Source of the DNA: Gamarada debralockiae
Taxonomy: Eukaryota > Ascomycota > Leotiomycetes > Helotiales > Hyphodiscaceae
Length of the DNA: 64,000 nt
Assembly: GCA_002803225.1 (NCBI GenBank)
Contig: NXFV01000863.1
Span: 62,001-126,000 of the forward strand
Reading direction: 5' to 3'
Shown here: positions 1 to 11,747 of the stretch, in pieces
Layout: the number at the start of each line of letters is the position of its first letter
Position numbering within the stretch: the first letter of the stretch is position 1
The notes under the pieces: generated by a model
The model's database searches: none
Seen by the model: the letters and a program-made list of their open reading frames with translations, nothing else
What the model was told of the DNA's origin: nothing
Position numbers and translations under genes: made by a program

Positions 1-179
1 AGGACCGCCTTCATCCGCGGACAGAGCTACGCAGAATCTTTCCTTCCATACTCATTTCCACAACCAAGTTTACCAACGCTTCTGGATCTCCTTCTTGACA
101 GCATGATGCTATGATCGTCAGCACATTTCTCCATTCATCAACTCTATACAAATCTCAGCAATTCGGTCAACCCACTTCA

Positions 180-905
180 TCAGATGCGGAAATTCTTTAT
201 GCCCTCGTCCATAATCTGTCCGTTGAATCCCAGGCAAATACCCAAGCTCCACCAACGATCAGCGAAACTCAAGAATATGGAATGAGTTCTAATCATACGC
301 CAAGGTCCAATATCCGCAGCTGAATACCTTTTTTTGCCATTTCCAGCTAGATACTCACGAAATTCTGGGTATATTTTCGTGAGAAGTGGATCTCGAGAAC
401 GCCGAAGACGCGAAGTGTTTCTTTGCGGAAACACTCAATGGCACCTAGTGATTCTCAACACTATTTTTACCAAATGTTCGAGGGGAAGAGCATACCTTGA
501 TTCTTCTCTTCAGTTATCTGGCCGAGATAGATCAATTGCACTTGTGGCGCTCCCTATCTCGCTCAGCACGTCACCTCCATCTCTGGAGAAGGAAGGAACT
601 CTTACGTTCCCATGCCAGAAGAACAGCCATTGCAAACACCGATTCTTCTCAAACTCATCTTTGAACCCAAAAGCGTCCTTCGAATCAAATGTATTAAGAG
701 ATAGACTAGCCTGGCGGATGTTTCCATCACAGGGAAGGGCTCTGTTTTCGTGTTGTCTGCAATGATGGGGAATTAATCCTGTGATCATGCCACTTAATTG
801 CTTCCCCAATGCCAACTCCCAAAAGATAATCTTAACATTGGGTTCAATTTCAAGAACCAATCCTTCCCTCTGACCACTTTTCCATATGTCACAGAGCGTG
901 TACAT
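180..905 (-). other. Unassigned coding-like fragments at the left edge
   Basis: Two open stretches on the minus strand (905 to 510 and 434 to 180) have protein-like composition. The second has a run rich in aromatic residues (FADRWWSLGICLGFN). Candidate fungal splice signals lie between them: GTATG at 495 and an AG at 445, then GTGAGT near 361 and TTCAG near 323. The first open frame hits a stop before the 495 donor, so a single spliced gene cannot be built without another frame change. I do not recognise a family. It may be a decayed or wrongly delimited gene, or chance. Confidence 0.2.
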
Positions 906-1576
906 GACTTTTCATATTCTGTGGGAGTTTGATATGAGAGGCAACATGAAGAAGAAAAAAGTGGGGGTTAAAGGGGGGAGGCAGACATTCAGTGCTATAA
1001 GTTTCCTTGAGCTCCTCGCACAATGATCTGGATTTTCTTGCCGTTGGTGTTGACATGGTGATTAGATACAACCCCTGGATTTTGGTCAGCTCGGTTGTGG
1101 ATGATCTGTGGCTGTAAGAGGACCGACCTTGGCATTCTTGACGTCCGATGAGGTGTTTGGGTGCTAGAAACCTGACGACATCCTGATGGTCTGGAACAAA
1201 GATGCCTCTTTGGAGTGGTTTTGAATGTTTGGTGGTGACTGCTGTGAGTGTATAATAAAAAGGAGGACGTAGTGAGTTGACTGGTAAGTCGAGCCAACAA
1301 CGTCATCAAAGTCAATCGGCTCTTCATAGTTCATCGCGCGACAGACTCTTTGTTGCAAAGAGAAGGTTACACAAAGGACTATTAAACCATAGCGATAAAT
1401 TCATGAAGCGCAAAGAGCAACAATGTGGACGATAAGGTAAGATCCTTGACTATTTGTGTTGAGATTTAGAGATTACTAACATAGGAACTAGCACATTCGC
1501 CTCCCCTGGCGCCCCTGAAATGTGAACAACAGATTTACTGTCGACCGCTCTGGTCTACTCGGCCCTTCAGATAAAG
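906..1576. other. Intergenic, no gene seen
   Basis: Short open frames only, without conserved motifs. The right part is the 3' flank of the carboxylesterase gene. Confidence 0.4.
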
Positions 1577-3344
1577 CTAGCGCCCATACACTGAGGCCAA
1601 GCGATCTTGAATATACGCTATTCCATTTGCTCGATATTCATCCGGTTCCACATACGCTAAGTCAGTGACGTTTGCGTCGAAGACGATGTTTCGGGGTTTG
1701 TCGAGAGTGTATGCTGGCCAATTAACGCAGGTGACTGCTCATACATGTCAGCTTCTTGGTAAAGGTTATGACTCCAAGGCGTCACTCACCTCCGGAATTA
1801 TTAGGGTCTAAATCAACAATGAAACTCGCCCACATCCTCGACATCATCGTCGCAACCTGGACGTAACTCTCTGGCTTACCTGCAAAAGGATCCGAAGCAA
1901 CAGCATTTTTATATCCAAGTCCGTCGACGTTATGCATCATGAATGCTACTTCTGTAAAGTGTGTCACGCCGATAGTAGCGTCAAACCCCGCAGGAAAGAC
2001 GTTGAAGAGGTAGCTGTAGCTGGTCACATTGTACTTCGCCCAGGTTTGAGAAAGCAAGCGACGAGGTGCGTGTTGCTGCAAGTCGCCTGCATACGCAGAC
2101 TCTCGCTTCCACTGCACACCAAGCGAGGATTGAGACGGCGGTGGCCGTCCGGAAAGAGTTGCTGGGATGCCAATTGCTGGAATATCTGGATATAGAGCTG
2201 CGATCGTAGTAGCTGTTGCATTGTCTGGGCCAGCTGACATGACGTTTGCGAGAAACTGTGCTGTGGTGTTGATGCCCTTGGTTGCAAACATTGTTCCTTC
2301 ATCGTGGTTTCGGCCCATGAGGAACGGGACTCTGACAAACTTCCCATTGAGTACTAGTGTTGTTCCAGAGTCTTGCAGAAAATCGCCATCGATCTGAGGT
2401 CCCCAGGAGGCCGAAGCTGTCACGGAACTGTTGAGCACCGCGCTGAGAGTGTCCACGGGCAATGCTCGAAGGCAAGCCAAAGTATCATTAGCCGAGCTAC
2501 AGTTCGTAGCCATGGTGATATTGTCGTAGTAAGGTTGCCACTCCTCAGGAGTCATATATCGTCTAGCTCCTACGGGACCTCCACTTTCAGCAATCGCGCC
2601 GCGGAACAATCCATCATCTCTACCGCCGTATGCAACAAGCTGCATTCCAACTCCGCTTGCACCCGCACTTTCTCCCCAAATGGTAACTTTCGAAGGGTCT
2701 CCTCCAAATGCTGCAATATTTTCTTGGATCCAGTGTAAAGCCAGACGCTGGTCCCTGATTCCCATGTTCGCGGATCCTGCAGCCATGATTTCTTTGCCGA
2801 AGAGGTAGCCCCAGGCTTGGAGACGGTAGTTTATGCTTACACCAATGAACGGCTCCCTAGCATAGGTTGACTGCTGAACGATAAAAGATAGGTTGTAACG
2901 TGGATCCCGATTTCCGCCTTCTGTTTGACCACCGCCATAGATCCACACTCCGACAGGCAGATTGGTAGCTCCCCTTGGACGTATGACATTTAGTGTCAAG
3001 CAATCTTCCGAGACGATGTTTCCAAGTACCCAATCGTCGCTTCCATAACCGATGCACTCAGGGGAGTATTCAGTGGCATTTCTTGTGTCGCCCCATGTTG
3101 TGTTCAATGATTGTGCTTGCCGAAACCGAAGGTCTCCAACAGGAGGCTGAGCAAAGGGAATGCCGAGAAAGAAGTCTTGATCATATTCTGGGCTGTATAC
3201 TCCTGAGTAGGTACCGTTCAGAACTTTGACTGTGGGGCTCGTGCTGTCTTGTTGAGAGTTAAGATTGTTTGAAGGAATACAAAGAACAGGGCTTGACAGA
3301 AAGAGGGTGTAAAGTAAGAGGAGGTTTTTTGACAAGTCGACCAT
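1577..3344 (-). CDS. Secreted type-B carboxylesterase/lipase
   Basis: Two exons, 3344-1790 and 1734-1577, joined across a 55 nt GTGAGT...CAG intron, give about 570 residues, normal for fungal type-B carboxylesterases of the alpha/beta-hydrolase fold. The ATG at 3344 is chosen because it opens a signal peptide (hydrophobic LLLLYTLFLSSPVLC); the frame runs further upstream only from a non-ATG codon. Visible motifs are the oxyanion-hole segment WIYGGG (about residue 134), the nucleophile elbow GESAG with Ser near residue 226, the acid motif GRNHDEG and the histidine motif GVTHFTEV. Many N-glycosylation sequons fit an extracellular enzyme. The last exon supplies the usual C-terminal stretch (VNWPAYT near its start). 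Substrate cannot be told from sequence; esters of lipids or plant polymers are typical. It stands alone, with degenerate DNA on its right. Confidence 0.93.
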
Positions 3345-4418
3345 GATGTAGTATTCACAAATTGTTCTGAGTAACAAATCTTTTGGCTGTTTCCACTTGG
3401 GCTTGGACCAAAGATAAGAAAATAGTCCCAACCTAAAGCAATGGGCGAAGTTCAAGAAGAATGAGCGCTTATATCACCTTTTGCAAGATGAGGGTGATCA
3501 ATCCGAGCCAATATACCCATTGTTCAGCTCGAGAAATCAGCAACTGTCAAATGCCGAAGTTCTAACCAACTCAAGATTCTGTGAAATCCCCACACTTGAA
3601 TGCAAGCCTTTGAATTATGAGGTGGGGCTTAAGGTGAAGGAAAGGACAAATGTCCAGTGTGCTTTCTCTATACCTCGATTATTTTGGTAGAGGGTATGAG
3701 TAAGTGTGGGGATGACGACATTGTCTGAGTGGAATGTTCATTTACAATGGAATGAGCTCTTCAGTATCTGGGCACGGATGACTGATTCCGACCTTTATCA
3801 TCTCTCCTTTCTGCTCTTCGTGAAGCTAAATAGGAGATGGGACGACAATTTTCAAGATCGGACATGCATAGATAGGTAAACAAAGGCGGGGTTTGGCGGG
3901 GGCACGGCACGTAATGCGGGGTAATAGGACCGAGTACCAACATATTTCGTCTCATTCCAAGGCCACGACACCGCGAAAGATTCGTTTCAGTGAATAAGGT
4001 GGAGCCATTATCGGAAGAATACTTCCACCGGTGAGAGTGGGATGATCGCAAACTTCGTACTCGGATTCTCTCCTTCCGTCAGGGGCCGCCGGCGATTTTA
4101 GCGAAAGTTTCGTTTAGTCAGCCCTGGAAAATTAGCGATCGACTACTTGTACAGGAGGCTGGCGCTGAAAACTTCATCTACTTCTCCTAGGCGTGTCTAT
4201 TAGATCATGTTATCGGCTATACCTGCCCAAACACTCACAGTGCATTGTCTCCTTTTAGTTCTACCTTATAAAGTGTCCCAATTTAAGAAGCTAGTACCGC
4301 TATCTTGACACGAGCTAAGAAGTATGGAGGGAATAGTCTCAGCTACCCGAGTATGTCTTGTTCGTGCAGCTCTTCGTTCTCTTTGTGTCTCCATCTGTTC
4401 TATAGACCGCTTTTCGGA
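3345..4418. other. Promoter-side intergenic region
   Basis: Upstream region of the minus-strand carboxylesterase. No conserved coding sequence was recognised. Confidence 0.4.
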
Positions 4419-4960
4419 TTACAGTCTTTTGGAAGGGCCCGGAGGGTCCCCCCGTGACTTGGATGGCGGATACAAACGTGTGAAGTTCATATCACCAGAT
4501 GATTGCCTGATCAGTGCAAGAAGGTTCTTCAAGTGAGTATGAGAGTCCCAGCCTTTCAAGTGTTCGCAGAAGACTATCGCAACCGTGATTCCTTCTTCGC
4601 AATAATCAACATCGATTCCACCCAGGGGAGCGCCATACAAGGGATTCTCTCTGCCTTTACCATTGTAGTCGGGAATTCATCAGGACGACAGCTAGAATTG
4701 AATTGGCACGAATCATTCTCATTGACTCTCAAACCCAACTCGTCACGAATTTTAGCAATCCATTCGAGAAAGCTGAAATCGGCATAGTGTTCTACGCTTT
4801 TAGAATCGTGATCGCCATCGAATAGCTTCTGTTCAAACCCGCCATCGTATCTTGAGATCTTTGTACGCCACAGGCTGTTGACTGAATAAAAGCTGAAGCA
4901 GGCTGTTTGGCAGTTTCCTAAGACAATATCGACAATTTGTTCCTGTTGCGAAGGGTCCAA
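4419..4960 (-). pseudogene. Frameshifted fungal gene of unknown family
   Basis: Two overlapping minus-strand frames read as one protein broken by a single missing base near 4665. The first frame reaches DEFP and would continue in the next frame as DYNGKGRENPLYGAPLGG and then a segment with EHLKGWDSHTHLKNLL, ending at 4419. The break lies in a short C run (TTCCC). Composition of both parts is strongly protein-like and they join without gap or overlap, so a one-base deletion (or a sequencing error) is the simplest explanation. I do not recognise the family; both ends may be truncated. Confidence 0.45.
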
Positions 4961-5549
4961 TAGGGCCAGTCAGGTGCCTACCAGTCCGCGTGCAAATCAT
5001 CTACCCCTGGCGATATTTGGTGTTTGACCGTAGAGGTCCTGTCGGTCAGGTCCTACCTGAGAGCTGGCCGGGTTGCTAACCCCTGCCTCCGTTGCGTTCT
5101 CCCGAGGACGCTCAGTGTCAATGCTTGAATCTGTAGGAGACAAGTTCCCAGTGGACAGAGATACATCGCCCGATATATCAGCCTTTTCAGGAGCCTCCTC
5201 TTGGGCTTGGGCAGTCTGTAATCACATCTGCTGCATGCCTGATTCAATACATTGTAGGGAAGAGCCTGATGTCAATTGGTGCCTATTCGGTGACGGCCAG
5301 ATATATATATTGGACGTAGGAGATGAATCCTGGCCTTGTGGAATCTACCCTACACATGATCAGGTGGTATTCGCTAGAACTGTCACAATAAGCTACTCGT
5401 GCGGCCGATAAGTTACATAGACCCACGTAGTTATGAGTTAACTGTCGTAGATGCTGGTTGATCGGATTGATCCCTTGTCAGCGTCTGAACTCCCGACTAA
5501 TTGGGCAGTAAACATAAACAAACCACTGCGAGCTACAACGATTTTAGTA

Positions 5550-6160
5550 CTAGAACTGGCAGACCCCCAGACTTTGGCCTGCGCCTGCGCCTGGCTCAAA
5601 GCACCACCTTATTAGGCTTAACGGACCCTTTACGAGTGGGTCTATGTAATAGACCGGCCGCACGAGTAGCAGGATTTGATATTGTCGGCCACAGTGGAGC
5701 TTAGCAATTTGAACAGGCGCTACACCAAGAGGAGACCAATCAGTCCGTCTAAGGCCAATTAATTTATCGCATCCAGATTCATCAACGTATACTAAGTGAC
5801 AGGAACGAAAGACTGATAGATTATAGAGGTAGAAATCTTGTAGACCTGGATTTCGCTCTTTCGCCACTCGGCGAGCTGCCTTCTTCGATCAACATATAGA
5901 CTTTAGAGCCCTGCTAATACTACATGATACAAGGACGTCGAATTCGTCCCATAAAAAGATCGCCATCTCTTCCAGGTATAGCTCAGGCTTCTCGAAGAGG
6001 TGTTCACATAAAGCTCCAAGCATGAGCGGCGTAATAGACCAAGGCCCTCCTCCACCATTTAGAGGAGCTTTTGTAGTCCCCAAATAATGAAGGTTTGAGC
6101 GTATCGCTTTGATCGAGCGCTCACTGCACTCAGCAACCTGCCAGTTGCTATGGTGATAGT
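5550..6160 (-). pseudogene. Tc1/mariner-type transposase relic
   Basis: Minus-strand fragments read in order as a Tc1/mariner-like DDE transposase. First a helix-turn-helix end and linker (KAPLNGGGGPWSITPLM, then EKPELYLEEMAIFLWDEFDV), then the core with VYVDESGCDK, RRTDWSPLGVAPVQ and GRQYQILL. DESGCDK and the Trp-Ser-Pro-x-Gly motif are hallmarks of this superfamily, where one Asp is catalytic. The reading frame is broken between 5867 and 5889 and again after 5550, and the C-terminal third is missing or unrecognisable, so the copy is dead. No clear terminal inverted repeats were found at its edges. Confidence 0.75.
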
Positions 6161-7200
6161 TTATCGCTTAGGCTTAGCTTTGTTTATACACATCTAGGGT
6201 TCTGGCAACCCTACGAGTCTTCCCTCCTTAGTTATCAATCAATACGTGATTTTGCCTCACAATATCGTCTGATTCGTCACAACCTTAGACATTTGACGAG
6301 TCTTCAGCTTCTTATCAGCTATCATTTCATGAGTTAGGTCATGCTGGGAGGCTGCGAAGTTCGGCCCACAGCGATAGTGACGAGTCACTATAGTGCAAAT
6401 GTGATCAAGAGACGTATGTCTTTGAAGTTTGTAGAAGGGACTTGTTGATGCCCAGCAGCGGTGGGGAAGCTGGTTTTGCAAGCGACTGTATTACCATTTA
6501 TATAATATCTCTAATCAAAACCAGTCTCGAAAGGTATTATAAACGTTTTGAATTCTTCCTCCCTCTGAATTAAGTAAAGTGGGGCAGGTTTGGTTGATAT
6601 TGTCAAATGATCCAATGGGTCAATCTAATTAGATTAAATGTGGCTCCCTTTATCTATCTATTTTCTATACATCGAAGTTACGGTACCGTACATGACTCAA
6701 GTACATTACGTCACGAGATGCCTCTGGGCGATAGAAACCGTTCATTCTTGAGGAGGGTTAGGTGTTGATGGCTGCTACCGGGAGCTGAATTTGTCTTCGC
6801 CCTACAAGCCTTGGCGTATCAATTCTGTCGTAGTGGGTTTTCACAAGATCTCTATCACCGACTTTCATGCAGGTCCCGGTTTCAGAACACGTGAATAATG
6901 ACTAAAGGTGATTTGAGCCAGTTCTTGAAGGTTTTGACTTGAGTAACAATGTGGTACCAAAATAAAGAAGGATATATATGTTTTGATCTATTTAGTACTT
7001 GTGAGGTTGAGGTAGAGGATCTTGATAAGTCAACGTTTATACTGGCCCCGGGGGGGGCTTTTCGAGATTTCACTGCCGACACCAAGCCGGATTAAGAGCT
7101 ATGTGAAGTGCTAAAAATACAGTTCAAGTCTTCAAGCGTTAGAGATTTTATTAATTTGCTTCGAAAGAGGTAATGCCGTATCCTATGAGAAACGCGGTAT
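6161..7200. other. AT-rich intergenic DNA
   Basis: No gene recognised. The DNA is AT-rich with short frames only, and lies between two decayed genes, which fits old repeat-derived sequence. Confidence 0.35.
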
Positions 7201-7204
7201 GCGA

Positions 7205-7480
7205 TAAGAACTTTCCGAAGCCCTCAACTCTATGTATCGCTGGTATAAGGAAGCCGAAGAATGCTACGCATATCTTGCAGACGTCCCACGGGGAACCATC
7301 GATAGCCTAACTGGTGTCGCAGGCGACGAATTCTGCAAAAGCAGGTTTACTAGAAGTTGGACCCTTAGGAGCTTATCAACCCATTAATAGTATTGTTTCT
7401 TGATAGCGAATAGCAAGAGATTGGCAGCAAGTCAAGCCTACAACAGCTCATATCTGAGATCCATCCCATGTATATGATTT
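7205..7480 (+). pseudogene. HET-domain (heterokaryon incompatibility) relic
   Basis: The plus strand reads LSEALNSMYRWYKEAEECY, then AYLADVP and, after a degenerate stretch, FTRSWTLRSL. This matches the conserved core of HET domains, where the usual pattern is ELSEAINSMYRWY...CYAYL.DV...F..SRWFTRGWTLQEL. The frame is stopped directly upstream (TAA near 7208) and again at about 7384, and the N-terminal part of the domain is not found. HET proteins take part in fungal non-self recognition. This is only a fragment of about 90 codons. Confidence 0.7.
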
Positions 7481-7628
7481 TTGTTATACAGATTAAAAGC
7501 AGAAATCCTTAATAAAGGTCAGCCAGCTGCAGATGGGCATTTTCGGGGAGGGGGCCTGGAATGAATGCAAGTAAACTCACGGACAGGAGCGGAAGCTTAT
7601 ATTAAGATTCGAAATAGAAGGTTGCTCT

Positions 7629-8209
7629 TTAGTTTGCCTGCTGGCAGTAGAGAGCGACAGTTGGCATCTTCGAGAGGAAAATTGTTAGCTATTTCAAATC
7701 GGATTGAATAGGAAACGCAACTTACCAAATCAATGACTCCACAACAGAGCTTCGTACCCGGATAGCAGCTGGTAAAGCTTTGTGTGCCTATATTACATCA
7801 CGAATCAGCTATATCCACCAATATTTTGTAGGCCGACTATAGACAGATACTTGGAACAAAAGTGAGAGAACAAATGACGGAACTCACAGCCAATCAATCC
7901 ATTAATGCTGTTCTTTGTCAATGGGTAATCGGTCAATGCCGAAGCCTCGACGACAAGGGGCAAGTCGCCATTAAATGTGGATTCACAACAAACGTAGGTC
8001 CCGTTATTAAGGTTGGCGCATTCGGGGGAGTGGACAATGGTTTCCAGAAGTGGGACCTCGCCATGGCCGACGAGACCGTTAAGTCCGAGCGTTTCCAAAA
8101 GCAAGTTGGTCAAGTTGGGGAGGCCGGGGATCTGAGGGAGGGCGACGCCAACGGAGGTACTGATGAGGAGGGTGAAGAGGAGAATGAGCGTGGAAGTAAA
8201 AGACTTCAT
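7629..8209 (-). CDS. Hydrophobin-like eight-cysteine secreted protein
   Basis: Three exons (8209-7888, 7787-7726, 7667-7629) join in frame to about 140 residues. The N-terminus is a clear signal peptide (MKSFTSTLILLFTLLISTSV). The mature part carries eight cysteines in the hydrophobin order C-CC-C-C-CC-C; spacings are about 9, 33, 6, 6 and 12 residues. The fourth cysteine codon is split by the first intron (T|GC) and the CC pair and last Cys come only after splicing, which supports the model. Hydrophobins self-assemble at air-water interfaces and coat spores and aerial hyphae. The Cys4-Cys5 gap of 6 residues is shorter than usual for class I. The region between CC and Cys4 is long, so class assignment is left open. 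Confidence 0.8.
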
Positions 8210-8314
8210 GTTTGCTTCTTTTTTTTAAGGATCGAAGCGGCGCGTCTTTAGCAATATTGTGCGGAAGATTTGAAGTCTAATAACTTCGTAATCAGATGAA
8301 CCAGCGGGCGATTA

Positions 8315-8346
8315 GAATGAACGAAATGAATGAACGAAATGAATGA
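8315..8346. repeat. 13-bp tandem repeat upstream of the hydrophobin-like gene
   Basis: The unit GAATGAACGAAAT occurs twice in tandem (8315-8327 and 8328-8340), followed by a partial third copy. It lies about 110-140 bp upstream of the hydrophobin-like start codon. It may be a simple slippage repeat or a binding-site array. Confidence 0.6.
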
Positions 8347-10430
8347 GGAAAGAAGTTGAAATCCGGGAGGGAGAGACTTTATGTTGTTAGGCAAGAAAAG
8401 CTCCCCGCGGTGAATGTGGGGATTCAACACTTTCGTATCTGTGCGCCTCTCGATGATTCAATGGTAACAAGGGGGGCCAACCAATAGAGACTCAGGATTT
8501 AGCTGGACTTTACTGTAATAGGTTTAAATAGCCCGTTGAAGTTCGGAGAGAAAACGGTCAGATTGTTGCGCGCTGTACGAAAGTATTTCATCATATCGGC
8601 CCGCGATCAAAAAGAAAAAACTCTCTTTTGATCAAGTTTACGCGAAAAAGGAAAGTTCATTTCGCGATACGGAAAATGGCTGGAAATGAGGTTTAAGCAG
8701 GGAAGTGATCGACAGGCTAATCTTCCCCGGAGTCGATCTTGTGCACGCTGGGATAAGAGCTCGGACCGCGAACTGGGGCCATGCAGGCGCCACAATCTAT
8801 GTTTTATTGATTTTGATGGAGATTTCTAATTTTGTATCAGTTCCCTGGAAATGGAGAAAGCGACTTATTATTCAACGTGGTGAAAGTTGATTTGATGTTT
8901 GGCGTGTGGTGCTGAGTGGTAATTCCTGTCGGAAAAAGGGGTGCAAGTTTACTCGAGTCGTCGCCCTCCTCTTTTCTCATTCGCCAACTGGCATGAACTT
9001 TCGTCTAAGTGGGAAAGAAACGGAAATATGTCCGAAAGACAAATTCAACTCTATTTGTGTTGCCATGGAACGGGTGAAAACCGTACAAGTACGACTGTAC
9101 ATGACACCTTATGCAGAAGGGTATGTCACAGCACAGCACACGTAGTCACAGGGGTATTCCCCAACTACAACACTAGAACAAACTCTCTACGAAGGCGAGC
9201 GGCATGGAAAATCGTCCATTTTCGAAATGCTGGGAACCTCTACATGTGCGCGACTTTGTATTAAATGCAAATAGTATCAGAACCCTTTGCTTTGAAGCTT
9301 ATCTCTTAGGCTGCTCCCAAAGGTCATTTCGCGTGTGGGAGAAAAGACAGGGCTTTTCCGCGGCTGATAGAGCTGCTCTAGCCCAAATAAGACTAGGCTT
9401 ATATTAACCGAAGCGGCTGAGGCTAAAGCTATTCCTGAATCTGTAGTAGTCCACAGGCATTGACCTTCGAAGTCTGTGCGCAAATGGCACACGCGCTTTT
9501 GACGTGAGTTCAGAAACCCATGAGATATGAAATTATAAATGTATCTTCTTCTATGTGATTTTTAAATCCATCTCATTGATATTGTAATTATAAAATAATT
9601 ACTTTTACGGCCCCTACGAATCTTGGATTCTTCGCTTATTTGAAAATGGACGAATTTCCATGTTGCTCGTCTTCGTACACGTGCTTTCCTCTGTGACTAT
9701 CACGTGGCACTGGTACAATTCTTGTTGCCAATGGACCCGTGCTTCAACTCTTTGAATAGTCTATGAGGGGTACTTTTCTTCCCAAGCAGCTCAAACCTAG
9801 ATAATTGACACCTAACCCCGCACTAGTCACAGTGAAATTACAACCCCAACGTCCGAGTAATTCCTCTCCAGTGATCACAATCCAAAATCTGGGATTCCAG
9901 CCCCGGGGTAAAGGAACCAACACGCACCACGAACGAGCAGATCAAAACCACACTAAAAAGCCTGAAAATTCAAAATACACCTCCTTTTACCCTTCTCTAA
10001 AATCTTATCTTCATCCTCTTTAGTCTCCTCATGATTGAGCGACGTATTTTTGATCGCAATCACATTCTCGGCAATACATTGTATAGCATACCTACATTTC
10101 AGTTGTCGCTGGTTGACGCATTCGTTGCGGAGAGTGCTCTTCTGGCCGGGCCGCTACAAAGTTGAAGCTGTACGAGACCGCGATCCACTTTTCAATTCAT
10201 GGGCTTGCTGTCTATTTATCTACAGTTACATAAGTACTTTATCATCAACTCCTGTTTCGTACCACTGTCTATTGCTCTACAATTCAACCTTCAATCCATT
10301 CCCTCGCCAAGAAACTGGGCCAGATTCCAGTGGCCTTCTCTCGTGACGAATCGTATCAAGCGCCCAATACTGTAATCGAGTATCCCAGCCTAGAGAAATA
10401 AATGTTTCTAACAATGACCTCGAAGCCGAA
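8347..10430. other. Long intergenic region
   Basis: About 2 kb without a recognisable gene. Only short frames without motifs are present on either strand. It probably contains the promoter of the hydrophobin-like gene on its left side. Confidence 0.35.
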
Positions 10431-10751
10431 ATGAGTATAATTTCCCACTCAATTACAATGACAAAATGTGGGAAGATCCATCTCTTCAGCGAGTCAGAAA
10501 TTTACTCCCTTCATGTACGGATTGGACTCTCTAGACATCCGTACAATATCCGACTCTTACCCTGCAAGTCACACAATCAACAGGCAGACACAATTAGATG
10601 GCAAACATCGAATCATACTGCGATATTTTACAACGATGAAGCTTGGACATCGCCAGTATCTCCAGCTAGTTCTGATTTCTATCCCACTCAGGTGCGTGGA
10701 CTAAACAAGCGCTCGTTCGCTCAAATACAATATTAAGCTTAAGCTAAAACC

Positions 10752-11318
10752 ATGCAGATAAACTTCTATTCGCTGCCAGTCTGGCAACCCTCCCCTCAAA
10801 CCACCTCCCCCTTCCTTCAAGGAACCAACCCCGTGGGTGATCTCACCATCCAACTCCCCAGATCTTCACCAAGCACCTCTGCAAAGTCCCTATCATCGTC
10901 CCCAACGACACGAAGGTGGTTAAAAAAAAGAAAAGCTTCTCATCGCTACTGGTAAGTCGACCCCTACCTCCTACCACCTCCATCTCTAACTGAAAACTTC
11001 AAACTGACTCACATCCAGAGACGACGAAGCCAGAATCGCGAATCGCAGCGCGTATTTCGAGCTAAGCAGAAGATGGATGTCAAGAGTTTTGAGGGAAAGC
11101 TTTTAGATCTTACGAACCGGTATCGGAAGTTGGAGAAGGAGTATTATGAGCTTGAGGTTAAGTACCGAGCTGTTGTGGGGGTTGGTAAGCAGGATCTGAG
11201 CGACTTCCCAACACCCATGTTCCTTCCCAACGAGAAACACATGTTCGGTTACATTTGCCACCGAGTCAGCAAAGGAGGGAATGAAATTCCACGACTTGTA
11301 CTGTGGGAATGGTCTTAA
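10752..11318 (+). pseudogene. Small bZIP transcription factor with a one-base frame break
   Basis: The second exon (11019-11318) opens with a basic region RRRSQNRESQRVFRAKQK. It contains the N-x7-R pattern and the Q-N-R-x-S-Q-R-x-F-R signature of fungal AP-1/YAP-like bZIPs, followed by a heptad-like coiled coil. Intron 10952-11018 has GTAAGT, a CTGAC branch and CAG. The preceding exon is open from ATG 10752, but joining it directly gives an in-frame stop. One extra A in the A8 run at 10922-10929 would restore a continuous protein of about 166 residues. Either the gene has a real frameshift or the base was lost in sequencing. It would bind DNA as a dimer in the nucleus; targets are unknown. 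Confidence 0.6.
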
Positions 11319-11747
11319 TCAAGTACTCCCAGCATATAGGTTATCTTTCTTGACGAACCATCCAATCATAGATGACAAAGGAGCGGTAATGGAGAAGTGC
11401 TTTGCACGCGAAGATGGGCACAGGATGAGCTTGTGCGAATGTGGCGAGACCAAAACAGGGAAACGCTGAACAAGCGAGATGCAGCCCCTCGACCCGTGTC
11501 TCACGTCACGACTGGACCGTGGTGAACCTTTGAGCCTCAGCGGCCGCCCATTTTCCCTATTCGGAAATCGCTGCTTACTTGAAAATTGATTACCCCTCCA
11601 TAACGAAATTCCACCATTGCAGCATGGACTACAAATTGACAGCCATTCATCATTACTAGGTATCTCTTTTTCATCAATTTGAAATCGTTCAAATTAAATC
11701 ATGTCTTTCTTCCCTCGAAAAGATTTCGACTTGCTCCAATCCATTTT

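Noticed and set aside
334..765. Plus-strand frame of 143 codons
   Set aside because: Low-complexity, no ATG-supported domain, and opposite a more protein-like minus-strand frame.
7862..8251. Plus-strand frame of 129 codons
   Set aside because: It lies opposite the hydrophobin-like gene, has no motif and is explained as an antisense shadow.
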